From positions 1-21,102 of IMG/VR virus record IMGVR_UViG_3300020020_000173: a stretch of 21,102 nucleotides of DNA; one strand, given 5' to 3'. The notes beneath the pieces were generated by a model. It saw only the letters and a list, made by a program, of their open reading frames with translations, searched no databases and had not been told where the DNA came from. How positions within the stretch are numbered: position 1 is the stretch's first letter; every line of letters starts with the position of its first letter. This document shows positions 14,541 to 20,878 of the stretch, in pieces. The translations under genes and the position numbers were made by a program. Origin of the DNA: a virus.

Positions 14541-17421
14541 CCAGGAAATCAACGAGATTTTGGGCATCAACACGATGCCACTGAGCAATCGGCCGGTGAT
14601 GAATGCACCCCGAGAGATTGCTCCTCCAGGTCCACAGCCAACAACTCAGACCACCAGGCCCCAGAACGATTGGATGTCTCGTAATTATCGAGGCATCAAC
14701 ATCGATCTGTCACAAGAAGGCCCCTACGAGATGCAGAAAGAGTTAATGAAGCGGTCTCGGCCAGAGGATAAACTCTTGTTTTTGGAGCAACAGGTTGGGC
14801 TTGGAAATGCGCGATTAGCCGATGATGGCACCGCTCTTATCACTCGATTTGATCGGCAGAGCGGACAGCCATACGAGATTCCAGTTATTTCACCCGGAAT
14901 GACTGGCAACAAGGCTGCCGCTGCGATGACCACCACCGCCAGCCAGGCGGCAGGAGCGATGCTTGGCATCCTGGCAGCAAGACGCATCCCAACTCCAACG
15001 CCAATTGTGGGCGCGCTTAAGGAAGCCACGGCCGCTGCGTTGGCTGAGAAAACATTCCAAGCCGCCCAAGACGCTGGGGTCTCCGGATCACCACTTGGAG
15101 AGATTATCAGTGAACGAGCCGGTGAAGTTCCATCGGCTACTGCCCTTAATCTTGGCGGGGCAGCCGTTGGTAAAATGATCGGGAAAGTGGCCACACCGTT
15201 TGGGCAAGCAGTTGGACCAGTTCAGGAACAGACCAGTGAAGCCATTGAACACTTCGCCAAAAAATACGACGAATCTTGGCCGATGACACTTGGAGAGAAA
15301 ACTGGCTCCAAACTGTTGCAGCGGCTCGAAGCCAGTTTGTCTAGGGCTCCTGGAGCGAGCGTAAAATTTGAGAAGATAAAGCAGGAGAAGTTGGATTCCT
15401 TTCGACGTATCCAAGCCAAGATTCTTGAGAAAGGCGACCCATCAGACGTTGCCATGTTAAGTCGGCTTGAGGAAGACATCGGCGATGATGCCATTGCTGT
15501 CATACGAAACAATATCGATCCCGTCCGTAAAGCCGCCCTGGCAGCACAAGACTCTACTCAAGCACAAGCCACCCAGGCTGCACTGGATGAGTTCGGTGCG
15601 GCTGCTCCAGGGCCACCACAACTGTATCCAAATAAGGTTGGAGCAGCCTTAAGGGCCAGGGCCTTTACGGACCGAGTGAAGTTCAAGGCTGAATCAAACG
15701 AGGAGTATGGCGCGCTCTATGAATTACCTGGTGGAACTGACAAGATCATCACCCCTCCCAATCTAATCAAGGAAGCTGAGGAGTTGCTGAAGAAGCAACC
15801 TTCCCAATTACAAACAACCCAAACCCCAACGGCAATCGTGGGGCCTTCTGGTCAGCCAATCTTGATGACGGAAACCAAAGAAGTTCTAAAGAAGGAATTC
15901 ATTGATCCAGATGCCGTAAAACGTCTTAAGTCATTAACTGAACCCGGACAGTATTCCTTGCAAGATTTAGTCCAGATGCGACGCAATGTCCGGGATGCCA
16001 TTGAGAAGGGCGAGGCGTTGCCAAACATCGACACCCACTATATGGGAAAGATCGAGGATCTTTTGACAAAAGCCATCGATGAGGGCACCAAGGCCCTACC
16101 TGACAATCAAATTCGGGAAGCTTGGCAATTGGCCAATAACAACTATCGAGTGGGTGCCGAACGATTCAAGGACCGGACCATTGGACGGGTGTTTAAGGAA
16201 ATCGAGAGCGGTGGATTCGTGAAGGATGAGGATATTGTCACCGGCATGGGGCCGAGTGAATACGCATCATGGAAGAAATTCCTGGGGGAAGATTCGCCTG
16301 AATTTCGAGGGCTGAAACGGTCCGTGGTTGATCGGTTAATTGAAGACAGCCGCCCCGATGCTTCCAGCCCACTTCTGGACGGCAACAAACTCATCTCCAA
16401 CTTGAGCAAGTTTGCCCTGGGCGAGAATCGGTCAGTGGCGGAGGACATTTTGGGTCCAGAACGGGTCAAAGAACTCATCGGTTTGGGTAAATTGATAAAA
16501 GCCACCAAAGAGGGGCCACTCATCGATTACCAAGGGTTCACTGAAGCGATGGCTCGCGGTGACAACTTGGGCGATGCCGTTCGAAAACTGGCAGCCACAC
16601 AGGCCAAAGAGGTCGATCTATATGGCAAGGGCATCGCAAAAGACATCGCCGATGGGAAAGTAGGCCAAAACTTCGATTCCACCAAGTTCGTTGACTACTA
16701 CTACGACAAAGCCAGCCCAAAAGAGCTAAAAGCCATCCATGATCAGTTGAAAGACAGCCCGGAGACACTTTCGGAATTGCGCCGTAAGGTGATGGAGCGG
16801 ATTTTCTATCAATCTCAACGAGGAATTGCCGCAGGGGACACTTCTCGTGTTGGTGGAGGGCTATTTCGACAGCCTCACACCGGTTCGCTGGAAAAAGTGA
16901 TTGGAGATGACCAAAATCAGGAGCGGTTGAGGATAATTCTGGGCGATAAGTTCGAAGATTTTGAGAATTTGGGAAAATTGCTTCGAAGCAGCGAGGTGGC
17001 GGAGCAATCTTTCGCTGGAGCTGGAGGTTTTTCCGCTCAAATGCAGATCCAACAGATGATTCGCGGAGGCGTTTTGAGTTACGCAGAGGATTGGGTGAAG
17101 CAAAAAGTGGCCGCATTCATCTATTCCAATCCGATTAGCCGTGGATGGCTTGGAAATCGGCTTCTGGCCAGCGACGCCGGACGCACGGCGCTTATGCGGA
17201 CGATGATTGTGAGCCAGCCATTCCTAAAGGCCATGACCAATGATTTCGGGGAAGACAAGGCCAAGGTATTTATTTCCAATTTGCTGGACCGTGTTGCGCT
17301 GTATGAGGAGCGCGGATCACCTCAATCGGCGGTATTGCGACAACAACCATGGATCGATCAGGTAATAGACAAGAATCGTCCAAGGGTTCAACCAATAACC
17401 ACGCCAGCAGCCATTAAATGA
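14524..17421 (+). CDS. Large helical protein, putative internal virion / DNA-ejection protein, 965 aa
   Basis: The longest gene of the window. It opens MPQLTDQEINEILGIN, and residues about 120-220 form an Ala/Gly-rich, weakly amphipathic region (AAAAMTTTASQAAGAMLGIL, LGGAAVGKMIGKV) that could interact with membrane. The rest is largely charged helix, including GSKLLQRLEASLSRAPG near 260 and KMEN-poor, Lys/Asp-rich stretches to the end. No lytic transglycosylase, peptidase or polymerase motif was found. Long helical proteins with membrane-active patches located after adaptor genes are typical of podovirus internal core proteins that are ejected to span the envelope. The frame begins with GTG 14524, overlapping the previous gene by 17 bases. 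ATG 14575 is a possible alternative that loses 17 residues. Confidence 0.6.
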   Translation: MPQLTDQEINEILGINTMPLSNRPVMNAPREIAPPGPQPTTQTTRPQNDWMSRNYRGINIDLSQEGPYEMQKELMKRSRPEDKLLFLEQQVGLGNARLADDGTALITRFDRQSGQPYEIPVISPGMTGNKAAAAMTTTASQAAGAMLGILAARRIPTPTPIVGALKEATAAALAEKTFQAAQDAGVSGSPLGEIISERAGEVPSATALNLGGAAVGKMIGKVATPFGQAVGPVQEQTSEAIEHFAKKYDESWPMTLGEKTGSKLLQRLEASLSRAPGASVKFEKIKQEKLDSFRRIQAKILEKGDPSDVAMLSRLEEDIGDDAIAVIRNNIDPVRKAALAAQDSTQAQATQAALDEFGAAAPGPPQLYPNKVGAALRARAFTDRVKFKAESNEEYGALYELPGGTDKIITPPNLIKEAEELLKKQPSQLQTTQTPTAIVGPSGQPILMTETKEVLKKEFIDPDAVKRLKSLTEPGQYSLQDLVQMRRNVRDAIEKGEALPNIDTHYMGKIEDLLTKAIDEGTKALPDNQIREAWQLANNNYRVGAERFKDRTIGRVFKEIESGGFVKDEDIVTGMGPSEYASWKKFLGEDSPEFRGLKRSVVDRLIEDSRPDASSPLLDGNKLISNLSKFALGENRSVAEDILGPERVKELIGLGKLIKATKEGPLIDYQGFTEAMARGDNLGDAVRKLAATQAKEVDLYGKGIAKDIADGKVGQNFDSTKFVDYYYDKASPKELKAIHDQLKDSPETLSELRRKVMERIFYQSQRGIAAGDTSRVGGGLFRQPHTGSLEKVIGDDQNQERLRIILGDKFEDFENLGKLLRSSEVAEQSFAGAGGFSAQMQIQQMIRGGVLSYAEDWVKQKVAAFIYSNPISRGWLGNRLLASDAGRTALMRTMIVSQPFLKAMTNDFGEDKAKVFISNLLDRVALYEERGSPQSAVLRQQPWIDQVIDKNRPRVQPITTPAAIK

Positions 17422-17453
17422 GCAAGAAACGCAAAAAGCGAAAGAGTTACTGA
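17418..17453 (+). CDS. Possible 11-residue basic peptide, MSKKRKKRKSY
   Basis: An ATG overlaps the TGA of the 965-aa gene by ATGA, the same coupling used elsewhere in this genome, and opens an 11-codon frame ending in TGA at 17451. Seven of the eleven residues are Lys or Arg. The frame overlaps the last bases of the convergent Cys-protein gene. Tiny basic peptides are sometimes used by phages for DNA neutralisation, but a chance frame is possible at this length. Confidence 0.35.
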   Translation: MSKKRKKRKSY

Positions 17454-17662
17454 GGTTTCGGTTCGTGATGGATGCAACCGAATTCAGGACCTGTAAAAAG
17501 GTCGCTTAAAAAGTTGCCATCATGGATAGGGGACACTGAAGCCTCATAAGCAACTGGGCCATGCCTGTTGATGTGTTCGCAGATTTTGTTGTTCCCATAA
17601 GTCGTTACGGTCCTCGTCAGCAACGATCTTCCCCACCATCTGCAAGTGTCGCAGGTGTTCAT
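17447..17662 (-). CDS. Small Cys protein (possible zinc binding), 71 aa
   Basis: A short protein with CDTC at residues 4-7 followed by RWWG, a third cysteine in KICEH (28) and an ending TGPEFGCIHHEPK with a fourth (63). The 'CxxC-xWW ... C ... GPEFGCIH' plan recurs in small phage and prophage proteins that presumably bind one zinc ion. Their function is unknown to me. I chose ATG 17662 (MNTCDTC) because it overlaps the RusA-like gene's TGA by ATGA. A frame three codons longer starts at 17671. It is the last gene of a two-gene minus-strand unit and its end meets the end of the structural operon. No signal peptide or membrane segment. Confidence 0.72.
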   Translation of the reverse strand: MNTCDTCRWWGRSLLTRTVTTYGNNKICEHINRHGPVAYEASVSPIHDGNFLSDLFTGPEFGCIHHEPKPQ

Positions 17663-18042
17663 GGTTTCCATATCTGGATCACGGTTCTTTCTTCCGCTTT
17701 CGTGTGAACCTTTTGAGGGATGACATCCCCGAGGAGCTGATCCCAGTCGTCCCCATCCAGCAGACCAGATTTAACAAGGCAGTCCTGAAGTTGCTTGGTT
17801 GAGTAGTTGTCCCAGTCAGCGGGCCGCACGCTGTATATGAGGAAACGGATTCGAGTGCGTTCTTCAGGGCGAAGGCTGCCCTTTTCTTTTCTCTGAACTC
17901 TGCGCTCCAATGAACCCCCTTTAGCTGGTTTCGCGTCGTCGGAACGTAACCCGGCAGGACGATTCGAATCAGCCTTGGTGTTTCGTCTAATGGTGGACTT
18001 ACTGGCATAGGGGAAAAACTTCTTTAGGTCGGATTCATTCAC
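17659..18042 (-). CDS. RusA-like Holliday junction resolvase, 127 aa
   Basis: Probably a RusA-type endonuclease that resolves branched DNA during replication or before packaging. The core is RIRFLIYSVRPADWDNYSTK: the DWDN at residues 76-79 matches the D-x-D-N catalytic motif. KQLQDCLVKSGLLDGDDW (83-100) supplies the following helix and the DD pair that completes the metal site, and KVHTKAEERTVIQI forms the last strand. The first 60 residues (SDLKKFFPYASKSTIRRN then a Lys/Arg-rich linker) are a non-catalytic extension of a kind seen in other phage proteins. Start is GTG 18042. It is the first gene of a minus-strand pair and diverges from the small-protein operon at 18145. Identification rests on motif and length, not on alignment. 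Confidence 0.75.
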   Translation of the reverse strand: MNESDLKKFFPYASKSTIRRNTKADSNRPAGLRSDDAKPAKGGSLERRVQRKEKGSLRPEERTRIRFLIYSVRPADWDNYSTKQLQDCLVKSGLLDGDDWDQLLGDVIPQKVHTKAEERTVIQIWKP

Positions 18043-18144
18043 TTAATCCATTTGAGTCAGAAAATCCACTACCGGTCCAGCCTAGCCTTGTCCGGTAAAG
18101 TACGGACTAGCGAAACACCATAGACATGGTGTAAAAGCCTAACC
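18043..18144. promoter_or_regulatory. Divergent control region with inverted repeats
   Basis: The 102 bases between the RusA-like gene (minus) and the 43-aa membrane protein (plus) hold no gene. They contain ACCGGT (18071-18076, palindrome), a GTCCG/CGGAC inverted repeat (18090-18107) and a perfect 7-base inverted repeat ACACCAT-AGAC-ATGGTGT (18115-18132) 12 bases before the plus-strand ATG. The last could be an operator or a hairpin in the leader of the plus-strand message. No clear sigma70 boxes were found. Confidence 0.4.
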
Positions 18145-18276
18145 ATGAGAACGCTTAATCGCGACAATGGCTATGTGAACATGCGCCTAGTGACCTTTGC
18201 CGGGTTGGTATTTGGCGCAGTTAGTTGGGTCGTTATTGTCGTGATGTGGTTCATGAGGATGCTGCTTGAACTGTAA
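18145..18276 (+). CDS. Single-pass small membrane protein, 43 aa
   Basis: A 43-codon frame from ATG 18145 to TAA 18276. A short polar N-terminus with Arg (MRTLNRDNGYVNMR) precedes one hydrophobic helix of about 22 residues (TFAGLVFGAVSWVVIVVMWF), then a short tail with Arg. The layout fits a single transmembrane segment. It opens the plus-strand lysis/secreted-protein operon just after a perfect inverted repeat. Possible roles are antiholin, pinholin partner or membrane anchor, but nothing beyond topology supports a choice. The regular hydrophobic block flanked by charges, together with the tight gene layout, makes a chance frame unlikely. Confidence 0.6.
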   Translation: MRTLNRDNGYVNMRLVTFAGLVFGAVSWVVIVVMWFMRMLLEL

Positions 18277-18320
18277 GTTTATGAGCAACGAAGAGAAATA
18301 AGCAAGAGGTGCGGCTCGAC

Positions 18321-18482
18321 ATGGAAGACAAGATTGTCATCACGCAATATGCGGCTGAGTTGGTGGAAGAGTTGATGAACACGATTCGTGGTGTGGACGC
18401 AACGCCGTGGTTCATAACCATCGAGCGCAAGATGAAGAAGTTGATGAAGCGATTGCTCTGTAAGCGGCAAAATAAACCATGA
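18321..18482 (+). CDS. Small helical protein, 53 aa
   Basis: A 53-codon frame from ATG 18321 ends in TGA 18480-18482, overlapping the next gene's ATG by ATGA. That coupling supports it. The protein MEDKIVITQYAAELVEELMN... is soluble, with an acidic amphipathic first half and a strongly basic second half (ERKMKKLMKRLLCKRQNKP). An in-frame GTG at 18309 would add four residues. I do not know its function. A basic C-terminal helix might bind nucleic acid or membrane. The 44 bases before it hold only a six-codon frame, which I do not count as a gene. Confidence 0.6.
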   Translation: MEDKIVITQYAAELVEELMNTIRGVDATPWFITIERKMKKLMKRLLCKRQNKP

Positions 18483-18799
18483 GCGATCAGAACCAATCCA
18501 GCTTGCTGCGTCAGTTGTCTATAAACGATGGACTACGTAACAAGCCTATCAAGAAGATGCTCGAAGAGAAGGACCGCGAGATTGGCCAACTAGCAGATAT
18601 AAATCAGGACTTAATTGTTAATAATACCGCTAACATCTGCCGCATCGACGAAATGGCCAGGTTGCTAGACGATGCCATGGGCGTCTTTAAGGCTTACGTG
18701 AATGTGCCGGAAGCCAATGCGCTGCGCGAACGATGGGAGCAACTTAAGAGTGAATTGGTGGTCCAAAACATTTCCACCCTAGCAAAAACAGCAGGATGA
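18479..18799 (+). CDS. Coiled-coil hypothetical protein, 106 aa
   Basis: A soluble, largely helical protein with a probable coiled coil in residues 20-70 (KPIKKMLEEKDREIGQLADI, then a second polar helix RIDEMARLLDDAMGVFKAY) and a final helix RERWEQLKSELVVQ. No catalytic motif is visible. It is coupled to the upstream 53-aa gene by ATGA. Its last 56 bases overlap, tail to tail, the 3' end of a gene on the other strand, an unusual arrangement in this otherwise linear operon. The frame is supported by coupling and by the heptad-like pattern. Function unknown. Confidence 0.65.
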   Translation: MSDQNQSSLLRQLSINDGLRNKPIKKMLEEKDREIGQLADINQDLIVNNTANICRIDEMARLLDDAMGVFKAYVNVPEANALRERWEQLKSELVVQNISTLAKTAG

Positions 18800-18914
18800 A
18801 CAGAACGATGTTGCCACCAAGCGGTTTGATGTTTCCTGCGACTGGCCAGCTTGCCCAAAGGCCGAAGACAAACCAGACCAACCACAACACCCAAAATGCA
18901 AGACCAAGGCTCAT
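18744..18914 (-). CDS. Two-helix small membrane protein, 56 aa, antisense to operon
   Basis: On the minus strand ATG 18914 opens 56 codons to TAA 18744. The protein begins MSLGLAFWVLWLVWFVFGLW, a first membrane helix, then a short loop with ASWPVAGNIKPLGG, then a second helix NIVLFILLFLLGWKCF and an end FGPPIHS. The pattern 'FWVLWLVWFVFGLWxxW...GGNxxLFILLxLLGWxxFGPPI' is one I recall from small membrane proteins of many phages and prophages, which is why I prefer it over a polar 63-aa frame on the plus strand (18796-18987). Its 3' end overlaps the coiled-coil gene. Function unknown. A lysis accessory or membrane-disturbing role is conceivable from its place beside the holin-like gene. Confidence 0.8.
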   Translation of the reverse strand: MSLGLAFWVLWLVWFVFGLWASWPVAGNIKPLGGNIVLFILLFLLGWKCFGPPIHS

Positions 18915-18983
18915 AGGTAGGGAAAGCTATCGGCCAAACAGTGCTATTGCAAGAGTCGCCTGCGTATGCCCCTATTGGTCTAT

Positions 18984-19193
18984 ATGAGAGATTGGCAAAC
19001 AACTGTCTTCGGAGCGATGGCCGCTGTGGGCGGGATTCTTTTCAATGCAGCGTCGCTGCCGCCGTGGGCTTGGACTGTAGGTCAATGCCTCACGGCGATT
19101 GGCTTGGTGGGACTTGGCCTGTATTCGCCAAGCAAGAAGATCAATCTCCAGCCGAAAGACCCGGTGCCTCCCGAACCTCCTAAGATACCATGA
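18984..19193 (+). CDS. Holin-like membrane protein, 69 aa
   Basis: A short protein with two hydrophobic segments, TVFGAMAAVGGILFNAASL (about 7-25) and WTVGQCLTAIGLVGLGLY (about 30-47), and a polar Lys/Pro-rich tail (SPSKKINLQPKDP). This is the size and topology of a class II holin or of the small 'TTxxG' membrane proteins commonly found in phage lysis regions. I prefer ATG 18984 (MRDWQTTVFG). An in-frame ATG at 18966 adds six residues. The stop overlaps the lipoprotein start by ATGA, so both are made together, as expected of lysis genes. No endolysin lies next to it, so the holin role is inferred. Confidence 0.65.
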   Translation: MRDWQTTVFGAMAAVGGILFNAASLPPWAWTVGQCLTAIGLVGLGLYSPSKKINLQPKDPVPPEPPKIP

Positions 19194-19480
19194 GGGCGAT
19201 TCTGATTCTGTTGTGCGTAGCCTGCCTGTCAGGTTGTGCATTCTCTCGGCCCTACATCGTTGAAACCACAATCCAGACTAACGGTGTGACTGTGGTGCGC
19301 GAGTTGCGCCTGACTCTATTTGCGGTTTGGCCGGCAACCCAGACGATGGAGAAGCAGCGGGGTAGCATCGGTAAAACTCTGTCGTTGGGGGTGACTGGAA
19401 GCGATCAGGACACTACAGGAACAAACGCTATTGAGGCGCTTAAGGTTATCGATTCTATTTTAGGCAAACTACACCCATGA
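19190..19480 (+). CDS. Lipoprotein, 96 aa (possible lysis-associated)
   Basis: A signal peptide MRAILILLCVACLSGC ends in the lipobox L-S-G-C with Cys16 as the lipid-carrying residue, so the protein is exported and anchored in an envelope membrane. The mature part starts AFSRPYIVETTIQTNG, continues as beta-like sequence with VVRELRLTLFAVWP, and ends with a short helix AIEALKVIDSILGKLHP. It is coupled by ATGA to both the holin-like gene upstream and the next secreted gene. A lipoprotein beside a holin can be an outer-membrane spanin, but no partner inner-membrane spanin is visible and the chain is longer and less Pro-rich than Rz1. An adsorption-blocking lipoprotein is the other common phage option. 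Confidence 0.75.
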   Translation: MRAILILLCVACLSGCAFSRPYIVETTIQTNGVTVVRELRLTLFAVWPATQTMEKQRGSIGKTLSLGVTGSDQDTTGTNAIEALKVIDSILGKLHP

Positions 19481-19986
19481 AAATACTACTGGCCCTGCTT
19501 CTCTCCGCCATCAACGCAGTCGCTGCCACCACCAACATCACATTTACATGGGATGTGCCGGCCGGAGTCGTAACGGGATTTAAGTTTTACGAGATTGTCG
19601 GAACCACCAGAATCTTACTTGGTGGAGTCACCGCTAACCGATTCACAGTACAGAACTGGACTGTTGGTACGGCAAGGACTTTCACCGTCACGGCAACAAA
19701 CTCGCTATGGGAGAGTGCTGAGGCCATTCCCTACATTGCTCCGCCCAGCCCGCCAACTCCATCCAATCTGACTCCAGTGCCTTTTACGTTTATGACGCCA
19801 GTTCCTGGGGTGCTGGAGTTATCACGAGACCTGACTGATTGGCGACAACGCTTGCGTATTGTGTCGGCTTCATCCAGTTCAGCTAACATCGAGCTTGTGC
19901 AAATCCCTTCGGAGCCCATGTTGTTTGGACGTGTAAAATCACCCTACACCCAGGCTTCCCTGCCCACCCCAACTTCACCACCATAA
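19477..19986 (+). CDS. Secreted protein with fibronectin-III-like domain, 169 aa
   Basis: The N-terminus MKILLALLLSAINAVA is a signal peptide with a likely cleavage after AVA. Residues about 20-85 (TTNITFTWDVPAG, GFKFYEIVGTTRILLGG, ARTFTVTATNSLWESAEA) have the strand and Trp/Tyr pattern of a fibronectin type III domain. A Pro/Thr linker (APPSPPTPSNLTP) leads to a second beta segment with VLELSRDLTDWRQRLRIV, similar to the 'STDLxxW' repeat of verrucomicrobial exported proteins. It is coupled by ATGA to the lipoprotein gene. It may sit on the virion or at the host surface, since phages use such Ig/FnIII folds for weak glycan binding. Export rests on the signal peptide. Confidence 0.68.
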   Translation: MKILLALLLSAINAVAATTNITFTWDVPAGVVTGFKFYEIVGTTRILLGGVTANRFTVQNWTVGTARTFTVTATNSLWESAEAIPYIAPPSPPTPSNLTPVPFTFMTPVPGVLELSRDLTDWRQRLRIVSASSSSANIELVQIPSEPMLFGRVKSPYTQASLPTPTSPP

Positions 19987-20013
19987 CAAACACTCAAAGA
20001 GAAAGCACATAAA

Positions 20014-20241
20014 ATGAACCCGGTCGAAGGATACATCCTCTATTTTAACTCTGGGAGTAAATTGCAGGTCTTAATCTACTTTGAAATAACCCCTAGTAAG
20101 ACCTACGTCGTTCAGGGTACCACTGACGGCATCAATTACACCGACATCTTTGAGTTCACCTCGGTCCCACAACAGAATAATTTTTCCTGGACGGTGACCC
20201 CGACTCCCGGCGTTCTGTGGCCACGGCTCCTCCAAAAATAA
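20014..20241 (+). CDS. Small beta-rich protein, 75 aa
   Basis: A short chain without signal peptide: MNPVEGYILYFNSGSKLQVL, then FEITPSKTYVVQGTTDGINY and TDIFEF, ending GVLWPRLLQK. The 'TYVVQGTTDGxNYTDI ... WPRL' pattern resembles the C-terminal 'TYVLQxSTDLxNWTxI ... RFYR' beta unit of many Verrucomicrobiota exported proteins and matches the second half of the previous gene, so the two may be related. A purine-rich AAAGAGAAAG about 10 bases before the ATG may be the ribosome-binding site. It stands 27 bases after the previous stop and is not coupled. Function unknown. Confidence 0.6.
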   Translation: MNPVEGYILYFNSGSKLQVLIYFEITPSKTYVVQGTTDGINYTDIFEFTSVPQQNNFSWTVTPTPGVLWPRLLQK

Positions 20242-20271
20242 GTTGCCCATTACATACACACTGGAAATACC

Positions 20272-20877
20272 ATGAAAACATCCTTAACCCTCTGGGCCAT
20301 CGCAATAGCCTTGGCGTTACTCACCACGATCAGCAAAGCATCCGGAGCCGACCGAAAGGCACTTCATCTCAACGCTCCGACCAATGTCCCACCGGCACAG
20401 CCCGCTCCAGCAGAACAGAGTTGGTGGACCAAGATCAGCATCTCTCCATATGGAGCGGTAAAGCACCCTGATTTTGGCAAACCGGTCTGGGGCGCCGGGC
20501 TGGACCTAGGATATGCCATCAACCGAACCGTTTCGCTGCATCTTGGAAATTCCATCTTCGATCAGCCCGACATCGAAAGAAAGCACGAAACCTTGAATCA
20601 AGATTGGTTTAGCGGCTCAGCCATTGACGAGACTGAATTGCTATTCAGGGCTGACCTGATACGTGGTGGCGGGACAGGTAAAGACCGATTTGTTGGCTAC
20701 CTCATCGGCAGTGGTACTCGTGACTGGGAGTCAGAGGATTGGGGCTTTGGCGTGGGTGCAGGGGCTGAGCTTCGCTTCACCAAAAACATCGGCCTTGGGG
20801 CAGACAGCCGCATCCGAGCTTGGTTTGACGCTGAGAAAGACGTGATTACCAGGGCATATCTTTCTTTGAAGTTCTGA
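20272..20877 (+). CDS. Predicted outer-membrane beta-barrel protein, 201 aa
   Basis: A signal peptide MKTSLTLWAIAIALALLTTI ends near SKASG-AD. After a Pro/Ala linker come about eight strands with alternating hydrophobic residues, for example WWTKISISPYGAVK, VWGAGLDLGYAINRTVSLHL, ELLFRADLIRG, RFVGYLIGSG, GFGVGAGAELRF and ADSRIRAWFDAE. The protein ends YLSLKF with a terminal Phe, the BAM recognition signal of outer-membrane proteins. Size fits a small 8-stranded OmpX/OmpA-like barrel. In a phage such a protein, like Lom of lambda, could alter the host surface or block other phages. It is preceded by TGGAAATACC as a possible ribosome-binding site and followed by another exported gene one base later. 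Confidence 0.75.
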   Translation: MKTSLTLWAIAIALALLTTISKASGADRKALHLNAPTNVPPAQPAPAEQSWWTKISISPYGAVKHPDFGKPVWGAGLDLGYAINRTVSLHLGNSIFDQPDIERKHETLNQDWFSGSAIDETELLFRADLIRGGGTGKDRFVGYLIGSGTRDWESEDWGFGVGAGAELRFTKNIGLGADSRIRAWFDAEKDVITRAYLSLKF

Positions 20878-20878
20878 C

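Noticed and set aside
18281-18301. Six-codon frame MSNEEK
   Set aside because: Too short to support, has no coupling to the next gene and no composition signal.
18796-18987. 63-aa plus-strand frame, coupled by ATGA to the coiled-coil gene
   Set aside because: The opposite strand encodes a much more convincing two-helix membrane protein. This frame is polar, low in structure and reads like a shadow of it.
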